DNA of 64,000 bases from AV40 sp035568175 (lineage in GTDB: Bacteria; Verrucomicrobiota; Verrucomicrobiia; Chthoniobacterales; UBA10450), in the NCBI GenBank assembly GCA_035568175.1, contig DATMON010000003.1, forward strand, positions 74,453 to 138,452, written 5' to 3'. Shown here one piece after another: positions 1 through 6,955 of the stretch. Every line of letters begins with the position of its first letter. The first letter of the stretch is position 1. Made by a program: the position numbers and the translations under genes. Under the pieces are notes generated by a model, which had not been told where the DNA came from, made no database searches, and was given only the letters and a program-made list of their open reading frames with translations.

Positions 1-1138
1 CGTGGGTGGAGAGCCAATCGATCCACTGTGGGAGGAATTAGTAGCAGCCTGTTTGCAAAAAGATCCCGCGCTTCGCCCGCAATCGACGCCTGAAATCGTC
101 GAGCGGCTCGCGGCGACGGCACCGCGTAAAAGCGGTTGGCTCACATTCCCGACGTCGCCCAAGACCCGTCCAGCCACATCCAAGACCCGCACTAAGACCG
201 TCCCGCCGCGAATAAAACGCGTACGCGAGAAAAAATTTCGTCCTGCGCTGGCCCGAACAATCGCGACGGCCAAAAACAAACTTCGCAGCGCGGGCCAGAC
301 ATTGGCCGCAGGGACGACGGAAGTATTCCGAGCTGCTCGTGCCGGCGCCGGATTGAGCGTAAACCTCCTTCTCGATGGCGGGCACGCATTTTTCACTCTA
401 ACCAAGGAAACCGCTCGCGGCGCAGCTATCGTGGTGATTCCGGCTGCGGCAGTTGCGGCCTGTGTTTGGTATTTCGCGATTCGGCCGCCACCGCCGCCGA
501 AACCACAGGTCGTCCAACCATCGGTTGCGATCCAGCCGAGTCTACCGCCAAAAGTTCAACCGAGCGTCGCGCCGACGGAATCGCGGGTGGCCGCAATCGC
601 ACCAGTACCTCCTCCCGTAACGCGAACGCCGGAAGCAAAACCTCCTCCACCTGCCGAAGGTGGTTTATGGGTCGACACAACTCCTGCCGGAGCGAAGGTG
701 ATCGTCGATGGCGGCTCGATTGTAAGAACAAGCCCAGCAACGTTTTTAAATCTCACGGTTGGCAGACATCATCTTCAGATTGTGCGGCCGGATTACATAA
801 CGGCAGACAGAGACGTGGAAGTCAAAGAAGGTGAGATCGTATCTCAAGGAGTGATCATGCTTCGCTCTTCAATCCCACCGCAGCCCGCGACAACGCCGAC
901 TGTAATCCAGGAAGTGGTAAGCAAACCGGCACAAAAGGAGAATGAACAAAAGGTCGCGACTGCGAAGAAACCAACGCGCAGCAAGCAGCCTGCGGCTGCG
1001 CCCACCGAAAAGCCGGCGACCGTAACGCGGCAAGCTGCGACGACTTCTCCTGCGCCGACGAAGGTCATCTCCAAGCCCGCAGCCTCTCCGCAACAAAAGC
1101 CACCGCGGCCGTTTGAAGGGGGAGTTCCCGGCGGTTAA
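1..1138 (+). CDS. PEGA-domain Ser/Thr protein kinase, 5'-truncated by window edge
   Basis: Only the C-terminal part of a membrane-anchored Hanks-type kinase is present; reading is open from base 2 with no real start, and the first residues align with the end of the kinase domain of the complete paralog at 3136-5220 (shared GGEPIDP, WEE, ACLQKDPALRPQS). After the kinase lobe comes a basic Pro/Thr-rich linker, a single membrane segment (around IPAAAVAACVWYFAI, bases 440-480), a Pro-rich periplasmic stretch and a PEGA domain starting at EGGLWVDTTPAGAKV (about bases 655-860). The tail is Lys/Pro/Ala-rich. PEGA domains are extracytoplasmic beta-sandwich modules often attached to kinases. It is followed after 42 bp by a small exported protein, the same arrangement as the second copy downstream. 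Confidence 0.9.
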   Translation, partial: VGGEPIDPLWEELVAACLQKDPALRPQSTPEIVERLAATAPRKSGWLTFPTSPKTRPATSKTRTKTVPPRIKRVREKKFRPALARTIATAKNKLRSAGQTLAAGTTEVFRAARAGAGLSVNLLLDGGHAFFTLTKETARGAAIVVIPAAAVAACVWYFAIRPPPPPKPQVVQPSVAIQPSLPPKVQPSVAPTESRVAAIAPVPPPVTRTPEAKPPPPAEGGLWVDTTPAGAKVIVDGGSIVRTSPATFLNLTVGRHHLQIVRPDYITADRDVEVKEGEIVSQGVIMLRSSIPPQPATTPTVIQEVVSKPAQKENEQKVATAKKPTRSKQPAAAPTEKPATVTRQAATTSPAPTKVISKPAASPQQKPPRPFEGGVPGG

Positions 1139-1180
1139 AAGGATGGACTGGGCGACGCGAAGTCGTATAGTCCCATTAAC

Positions 1181-1441
1181 GTGAAATACTCTATCGTCGG
1201 TTTTCTGGTCGCGGCAGCCCTGGCTACGTCGTTGCCGTGTCAAGCGGGAGATCGTTCAACCGCTAAAGAAAAGAAGACTGCGAAATCTTCTGCGCCGGCG
1301 AAGCAGCCAAGCGCCCAGTCAAATCAGCAACCTCAGGTTGCACAGATGAATCCCAGAGGCACGGCATTTTGCCATCGCGGAGATCAGTACTGCATTCGCA
1401 TCGCGGCTTCGCCCTGGTGGCCGAACGCACCCGGGGATTAA
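1181..1441 (+). CDS. Small exported Cys-pair protein, copy 1
   Basis: Encodes an 86-residue protein with a clear signal peptide (MKYSIVGFLVAAALATSLPCQA) and a mature part of low-complexity Lys/Ala/Gln sequence ending in a conserved C-terminal motif, GTAFCHRGDQYCIRIAAS followed by PWWP. The start is a GTG. No family is recognised. A paralog sits in the same place after the second kinase (5264-5521) and shares the signal peptide and the FCxRGDxYCI core, in which two cysteines could form a disulfide. Sitting directly behind a kinase with an extracytoplasmic PEGA domain, it may be a partner or ligand of that domain; this is inference from position only. Confidence 0.7.
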   Translation: MKYSIVGFLVAAALATSLPCQAGDRSTAKEKKTAKSSAPAKQPSAQSNQQPQVAQMNPRGTAFCHRGDQYCIRIAASPWWPNAPGD

Positions 1442-1455
1442 GTTGCTAAATGTCG

Positions 1456-1475
1456 CGCAAGCCTTTCGGCTTGCG
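1456..1475. repeat. Perfect intergenic hairpin between convergent genes
   Basis: An 8-bp perfect inverted repeat CGCAAGCC/GGCTTGCG with a TTTC loop lies between the small exported gene (+) and the outer-membrane protein gene (-). There is no T-run, so it could be a REP-like element or a weak bidirectional terminator. Confidence 0.5.
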
Positions 1476-1563
1476 TCCTGACAAGTTCTCGCAGACGACA
1501 CGACACCCGCCACCGCCGCAATTAGCTATGGCATGGAAGACGCCTGCCACTACAGCGGAAGAA

Positions 1564-2859
1564 TTAGAACGTCGCTGTAAGCTTCACTCCACCCCAAAAC
1601 TCATTGCGGTCGGTGCTCGGAGTAGGATCAGAAATGTGGTACGAGTACCAAGCGAATGGCGTGATATACACATTCAAATCGGGCGGCGCACACGGCACAT
1701 CCGAAAAACCCATCAAATGGAGCACACGGATCGGAATGTCCAGTCCAAGCTGCGCGACATTCCAACCGGACAAACTGCGGCCTCTTACTGCGTCCTTTTT
1801 ATTTATGGGGTCCACAATCGGCTCGGTCCGATCATGGAAACTGGCAGAAATAACACCCTGCGGATTAAGACTGAGCCACTCAGTAACCGCAAAGTTTCCA
1901 CGCAACCTTCCTTCGAGATAACCCCCCAGCTCATCGTTACGCTCTCTACCGCGATACGCAGGAACCGTGGGCAATCCTCCGACAAGGCCAGGAGGAAAAC
2001 CAAGTTTCTCGAATATCTGCGCAAGCGGCGCGCCGAGCACTGCCGGCTCGGAGCCGTCGTTTACCACCGTTTGATAATAAGTAATTACCGGCTGCAGATG
2101 AGGGATCTTCGAACTGGATAGCGTGAGATAAAACCGGTCGAATTTCTCATCCTCGACTGTTCGAAGCGGCCCGACGTGGAAGGCGCTTCCCAGGGGAATT
2201 GGGGGAGCCGGAGGCACCGTTATGGCAATATTGGTAAGATCGACAAATGTTACCGCCTGCCGGTCAATGAAAAATCCGATGTTGCCAACCGCGATATCTA
2301 TCCAGCCGAAGGACCGCTGGTATTGAAGGAAAATGTCGATCTCATTGAATCGATCCTGGATTGTGTGCGGGCTGACACCACTGGAAATAGCTATAAAGCG
2401 TGGACCAATAGGGAGGGGATTGGCAAAAAGACCGGTACCAAATGCATTCGCTCCGCCACCGCCGCCTTCACCGATTGAAAAGCTATCCGAGTGCGCGGTG
2501 CCAAATTGATGAATACCCGTAACACCGAAAGTAAAACCCCATCGGCTCACCTCGAGCGTAATGAGACCCGCGCCATCAGCGTCCGGGGTTAAGTTCGTGC
2601 CCCGGAAATTATATTCAGACATGTATCCGACGTCGAAAGCCCAGGTCCAACAAACGGGCTTTTGCTCCTCGACCACATTTTTGGCCGACTTGTACTCACC
2701 GGCCATCGTCAAATTTTGCCCCGGATCGGACGCGTCAATGTTTTTGGCGGTTGGAATTTCAACAATCGCGCTGCCCTCCGCGTATCCCAAATGAGCTGCG
2801 CAGCAGAGCGCAAACAGAACCGACAGCGAAGCCCACACTGGTACTTTAAATGTCTTCAT
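1564..2859 (-). CDS. Outer-membrane beta-barrel protein, copy 1
   Basis: A 431-residue protein predicted to form an outer-membrane barrel. The start at 2859 is preferred over the upstream in-frame start because it has an AGGAG box a few bases upstream and begins a typical signal peptide (MKTFKVPVWASLSVLFALCC). The mature part has alternating aromatic beta strands and ends in Phe after FWGGVKLTATF, the usual barrel-assembly signal. It is paralogous to 5647-6813: shared blocks include TMAGEYKS.KNVVEE.KP, YNFRG..LTP and the C-terminus. Family function is not recognised; substrate unknown. It is convergent with the small exported gene and divergent from the kinase at 3136, and has its own conserved promoter. 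Confidence 0.85.
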   Translation of the reverse strand: MKTFKVPVWASLSVLFALCCAAHLGYAEGSAIVEIPTAKNIDASDPGQNLTMAGEYKSAKNVVEEQKPVCWTWAFDVGYMSEYNFRGTNLTPDADGAGLITLEVSRWGFTFGVTGIHQFGTAHSDSFSIGEGGGGGANAFGTGLFANPLPIGPRFIAISSGVSPHTIQDRFNEIDIFLQYQRSFGWIDIAVGNIGFFIDRQAVTFVDLTNIAITVPPAPPIPLGSAFHVGPLRTVEDEKFDRFYLTLSSSKIPHLQPVITYYQTVVNDGSEPAVLGAPLAQIFEKLGFPPGLVGGLPTVPAYRGRERNDELGGYLEGRLRGNFAVTEWLSLNPQGVISASFHDRTEPIVDPINKKDAVRGRSLSGWNVAQLGLDIPIRVLHLMGFSDVPCAPPDLNVYITPFAWYSYHISDPTPSTDRNEFWGGVKLTATF

Positions 2860-2921
2860 GTTTCTCCTAGTCATCGTCGGCAGCTGCCGCGGGTTTGGGG
2901 GCAGCGCCAATCGGGGAACCG

Positions 2922-2949
2922 GTGTAACTAATCGTCGACGTAGGGTCAA
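2922..2949 (-). promoter_or_regulatory. Candidate sigma-70-type promoter of barrel copy 1
   Basis: On the minus strand TTGACC (2949-2944), 16 bp, then TTACAC (2927-2922), about 63 bp before the barrel start. The same boxes with identical spacing occur before the paralog (6880-6907), and the bases around TTGACC are also conserved. Confidence 0.5.
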
Positions 2950-3135
2950 GCCTTGTTTTGCTCTCTTGTTCGACCGGCAACGACGTTGGGCCAGGACTCG
3001 ATCGAGCGATCAAATCGTGACGGCGATTTATAAAAAGCGCCGAATTCGAGCCCGCGAGCGTGTCCGATCCAGCAGCTCCACCCTAGGAAAACCGGCCGAT
3101 GGGAGGTTAGTTTATCCTTTATTTCTTTACTTTAA

Positions 3136-5220
3136 ATGTTTAGGTTAAAGTCCGTGAACGTAGATGCCAGCGGGCCGCTGGACGTGACGCTGCGAGATTT
3201 TGTCTCCGGACAAAAACTATTCAACCGCTACACGCTGAAACAGATCCTGGGACGCGGGGGAATGGGTGTGGTCTGGCTGGCGCGGGATGATGTCCTTGAG
3301 CGCGATGTCGCGCTCAAATTTCTGCCCGAATTAGTAAATTTCGACCGCGCGATGCTGAACGAGTTGAAGCGCGAAACCAACCGCAGCCTGGAGCTGACCC
3401 ACAAAAACATCGTCCGGATTTATGACTTCGTGAACGACGAAAATGCGGCCTGCATCTCGATGGAGTACATCGACGGCGATACGTTGTCGAACATCCGCGC
3501 CGACCGCGAAAGTAAAGTTTTTGAATGCTGGGAGCTGGGGAACTGGGCAAAGCAACTTTGTGAAGCGCTTGATTACGCCCATACCCATGCGCAGGTCGTT
3601 CACCGGGATCTCAAGCCGGCAAATCTAATGATCAATCAGCGCGGTGACCTCAAAGTCGCCGACTTTGGCATCGCCCGTAGCTTGAGCGATTCGGTCAGCA
3701 TGGCAACGATGGGCCGCCACACCAGCGGCACTTTGGTTTACATGAGCCCGCAACAGCTCGATGGCGGGCGAGGCACATCTCTCGACGATATCTATTCGGT
3801 CGGCGCCACCATTTACGAATTACTCACGAGCAAGCCGCCGTTCTATTCCGGAAACATCGATCGCCAAATTCACGAAAGAGTTCCGCCGCTAATGACCTAT
3901 CGGCGTGAAGAACTCGATGTCGTGGGTGGAGAGCCAATCGATCCAATGTGGGAAGAGGTTGTGGCGGCGTGTTTACAAAAGGATCCTGCCCTCCGTCCAC
4001 AATCTGCGATCGAAATTGTTGGGTTGCTGACAACGCCCGCTCCCAAGACTTCCCGGGGATTGTCGGCATGGCTTCCATTCCCGTCGCGAAAGACTGAGCA
4101 AAGACCCACGCAGTGGCCGACGCCGCCAACCCGCAAGACAGCTCCCTCAACCGGGCTGCGCGCCGAAGTTCCATCAGTCAAGACCCGTCCGAAAACGGTG
4201 GTCGTCCGCGCGCCGCGCGTACCCAAGCAAAGATTTCGCCGCGCCGCCATGGCCGTGGCGGCAACGCTGTCCGCGGCGAGCCTGGCGATGGTTCGCGGTG
4301 CTGCCGCAGTCGTTATCGTACCGAGCAAAGTAATATTTCACGGACTTCAGGCGACCTCTCGCGGCGCCATCTTTGCGATGGTCAGCCTCGGTAAAGCGCT
4401 CCGCGCTATCGCGGTCGCGCTAATTGCAGGCAGCAATTTGCTATTTCGCGGAGCGGGGATTGCAGTGCTCGCGCTGAGCAAGGAAACTCTTCGGGGCACG
4501 GCGCTCACGATAATCCCGGCAGCTGTGCTGGCTGCTTGCGTATGGTTTTTCGCAATTCGCGAGCCTCCGAAGAAAATCACTGGGCAACCACCACCTAAAA
4601 TACAGACTGCAGAGCCGCAGAAGACGCAGCCCGTTTCATCTCCAATCCAGTCGCAGGTGGCGTTCGTCGCACCGGTCCCGGCCCCTGCCGTGCAGAGCGC
4701 ACCAGAATCAAAATCTTTGCCACTGGCCGAAGGTGGTTTATGGGTCGATACCACTCCTGCTGGAGCGAAAGTGATCGTTGATGCCGGCTCGGTTGTAAGA
4801 AGAAGTCCAGCGACGTTTTCAAATCTTGCTGCTGGCAAACATCACCTTCAGATCGTGCTGGACAATTACATGACCGAAGAACGGGACGTGGACGTCAAAG
4901 GCGGTGAAGTCGCATCGCAAGGAATCGTCCTGCGAGCGAGAACAGAACCGCGCCCCGCACCGACCCCTAACATTGTCCAGGAGCCGCCGAGTAAGCCGGC
5001 ACAAAAAGAAAATGAAGAAATCGCCGTTGCCAAAAAACCGGTGCGCAACAAGCAACCTGCGCCAGCGCCCGCTGAAAAGCCCGCGCCCCCCGTAGCCCGC
5101 CAAGCCGCGGTGAGACCGTTCCCGCCGGCAAAACCAATCTCCAAACCCACGCCGATCCCGAAGTCGAATGAAGAACAACCAAAGAAACCGGCATTCGGGG
5201 AGACGGCTCCCGGTGGCTAA
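3136..5220 (+). CDS. PEGA-domain Ser/Thr protein kinase
   Basis: A complete 694-residue Hanks-type kinase. The kinase domain (residues ~31-300) has the glycine loop GRGGMGVVW (39-47), the ATP-binding Lys61 in VALKFL, the catalytic HRDLKPAN (from 156) and DFG (176-178). A long Ala/Arg-rich linker carries hydrophobic stretches, the clearest ending in IIPAAVLAACVWFFAI (about base 4550), which should cross the membrane. A PEGA domain follows (EGGLWVDTTPAGAKVIVD, ~bases 4730-4950) and then a Lys/Pro/Ala-rich tail. It is the intact copy of the gene truncated at the window start. A GTG at 3154 is a plausible alternative start, since paralogs begin only a few residues before LDVT.R.F..GQK. Target proteins unknown. 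Confidence 0.93.
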   Translation: MFRLKSVNVDASGPLDVTLRDFVSGQKLFNRYTLKQILGRGGMGVVWLARDDVLERDVALKFLPELVNFDRAMLNELKRETNRSLELTHKNIVRIYDFVNDENAACISMEYIDGDTLSNIRADRESKVFECWELGNWAKQLCEALDYAHTHAQVVHRDLKPANLMINQRGDLKVADFGIARSLSDSVSMATMGRHTSGTLVYMSPQQLDGGRGTSLDDIYSVGATIYELLTSKPPFYSGNIDRQIHERVPPLMTYRREELDVVGGEPIDPMWEEVVAACLQKDPALRPQSAIEIVGLLTTPAPKTSRGLSAWLPFPSRKTEQRPTQWPTPPTRKTAPSTGLRAEVPSVKTRPKTVVVRAPRVPKQRFRRAAMAVAATLSAASLAMVRGAAAVVIVPSKVIFHGLQATSRGAIFAMVSLGKALRAIAVALIAGSNLLFRGAGIAVLALSKETLRGTALTIIPAAVLAACVWFFAIREPPKKITGQPPPKIQTAEPQKTQPVSSPIQSQVAFVAPVPAPAVQSAPESKSLPLAEGGLWVDTTPAGAKVIVDAGSVVRRSPATFSNLAAGKHHLQIVLDNYMTEERDVDVKGGEVASQGIVLRARTEPRPAPTPNIVQEPPSKPAQKENEEIAVAKKPVRNKQPAPAPAEKPAPPVARQAAVRPFPPAKPISKPTPIPKSNEEQPKKPAFGETAPGG

Positions 5221-5263
5221 AACCAATCGACTAATGCGTGCACCGCGCTATACTCTCTACATC

Positions 5264-5521
5264 ATGAAATATTTTATCGCAGGCATCATGTTTATTGCGG
5301 CAGCCGCACCGTGGCTGCCATCTGAGGCCGGCGACAACTCTGGCGCCGAGAAGAAGACTGCCCAGAATTCCGCTGCAGATAAGAAACGCGCAATAGAGGC
5401 GAACCACCGATCTCGGATTGCCAAGATACATCCAGAGGGTACTGCATTCTGCCGCCGCGGAGATTGGTACTGTATCCACGCAGCGGCTTCAGCTTGGTGG
5501 CCCGGTGCGCCTGGGGAGTAA
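5264..5521 (+). CDS. Small exported Cys-pair protein, copy 2
   Basis: An 85-residue protein starting at ATG 5264, chosen because it aligns exactly with copy 1 (1181-1441) and begins the signal peptide MKYFIAGIMFIAAAAPWLP. The conserved C-terminal motif is GTAFCRRGDWYCIHAAAS then AWWPGAPGE. The gene lies 43 bp behind the PEGA kinase stop, as in copy 1, and converges on an outer-membrane barrel gene. Function is unknown; the two cysteines four residues apart around RGD are the only strongly conserved feature. Confidence 0.7.
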   Translation: MKYFIAGIMFIAAAAPWLPSEAGDNSGAEKKTAQNSAADKKRAIEANHRSRIAKIHPEGTAFCRRGDWYCIHAAASAWWPGAPGE

Positions 5522-5646
5522 GAAACTCTTAAGTTTGCTGGGGCAAGGACGCGACAGTCCATTTTTCTGCTGATGCGCTGGCGTCGGTCACGATGGTGTG
5601 AAAATCGGGCCAACACTTCGACCCTGTAAGACAGCGCTTAAAGAAA

Positions 5647-6813
5647 TTAGAATGTTACTGCAAACTTTGCCCCGCCCCAACCCTCATTTCGCGCAGTGCT
5701 CGCCGTAGGAGGCGAAATATGATAGGAGTAAGCTCCAAACGGCACGAAACTTACTCTTACATCGGGTGCCGCCCATTCAGTGCTCGAAGAACCTAGAAAA
5801 TGAAACAGATGGATAGGAAACTCCACTCCGACCTGCGCATTATTAAAACCTGTCAAGCTTCGGCCTCGTATTATGTCTCTGAAATCGCCCATCGGATTTC
5901 TTACCGCTTCGTTCCGATCATGGAAGCTGTAAGAAATAAATTCGTACGCATTAAAATCTAACCAGTCGGTAATCGAAAAAAATTCTCGCAATCTTCCCTC
6001 GAGATAGCCTCCAAACTCGTCGTTACGTTCGTGGGGCAACTCAAAATCATAGGGAAAAGGGGCGTTGACAGCTCGCCCAGGGTGCAGGCCCGGATCACTA
6101 CCTTGGCTGATTACCGTTTGGTAATAGGTAACCAGCGGCTGGATATGAGGAATCACCGCGGTAGCAATCTTAATAAATAGTCGATCGAATTCCTCGTCTT
6201 GAATCGTTGGTACGGGTGCATCCTCAAAGCCTTCAAAGAATGTTTTGGCACGTCGATCAATAAAAAAGGCGATATTACCAACCGTCACATCAATCGGGCC
6301 AAATTCATGGTGGTATTGCGTAAAGACGTCAATTTCATTAAACCTACTTTGGATCGTCTCCACACTTTCCAACAAATGGGGGGTTTTGTGCGATCCGCCG
6401 CTTTCCCCAAGTGAAAAGCTTGGTGCCCTTGCCTCGCCGAGTTGATGGATTCCATAAAAGCCGAGCGTGAAGTTCCATTTGGTCACTTCTACATCACTAA
6501 ACAGGACTCCGTGCGATTCAGGGGTCAGATCCACGCCGCGGAAATTATACTGCGTCATGTACCCATCCTCTACGTACCAGTTCCAGAAAGCTGGTTTTCT
6601 CTCCTCGACCACGTTCTTGGTCGATTTGTACTCGCCCGCCATTGTCACGTCGTTGTCTAAATTGGATTGAGACGTCGTTTGAGCAGTCGGGATCTCAATG
6701 AGGGCGGACCCGTGCGCAGTTGTAGGAACGTCGACGGCTTGGCCGCAGGCGAAGCGTCCTGCGCAAAAAAATGCACCAACCAGCAGGGGAAATCTCCGCA
6801 ACGTAAATTTCAT
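5647..6813 (-). CDS. Outer-membrane beta-barrel protein, copy 2
   Basis: A 388-residue protein with signal peptide (MKFTLRRFPLLVGAFFCAG), beta-rich mature part and terminal Phe (WGGAKFAVTF). It is the paralog of 1564-2859 but shorter by loop deletions, lacking the Gly-rich stretch of copy 1. An AGGAG box lies about 12 bases before the ATG; relative to copy 1 there is a short insertion between box and start, so the spacing is longer than usual. Substrate unknown. It ends the second copy of the kinase/small protein/barrel module. Confidence 0.85.
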   Translation of the reverse strand: MKFTLRRFPLLVGAFFCAGRFACGQAVDVPTTAHGSALIEIPTAQTTSQSNLDNDVTMAGEYKSTKNVVEERKPAFWNWYVEDGYMTQYNFRGVDLTPESHGVLFSDVEVTKWNFTLGFYGIHQLGEARAPSFSLGESGGSHKTPHLLESVETIQSRFNEIDVFTQYHHEFGPIDVTVGNIAFFIDRRAKTFFEGFEDAPVPTIQDEEFDRLFIKIATAVIPHIQPLVTYYQTVISQGSDPGLHPGRAVNAPFPYDFELPHERNDEFGGYLEGRLREFFSITDWLDFNAYEFISYSFHDRNEAVRNPMGDFRDIIRGRSLTGFNNAQVGVEFPIHLFHFLGSSSTEWAAPDVRVSFVPFGAYSYHISPPTASTARNEGWGGAKFAVTF

Positions 6814-6879
6814 GGTTGAAATGTTTCTCCTCTCGTGATTGCCCCTCGCCTAACGAGCACGAGCGCAATCGGACGACCG

Positions 6880-6907
6880 GTTTAACGAATCGGCAGTGTG
6901 GGGTCAA
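6880..6907 (-). promoter_or_regulatory. Candidate sigma-70-type promoter of barrel copy 2
   Basis: Minus-strand TTGACC (6907-6902), 16 bp, TTAAAC (6885-6880), about 67 bp before the barrel start. It matches the boxes before barrel copy 1 in sequence and spacing, which is the main support. Confidence 0.5.
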
Positions 6908-6955
6908 GCCCTGTTTTTAGCTTTTTACCAAAGATCTGATTCGACGTTCTCCGCC

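Noticed and set aside
1450..2121. 223-residue plus-strand open frame
   Set aside because: Antisense to the outer-membrane barrel gene, which has a paralog, signal peptide and ribosome binding site.
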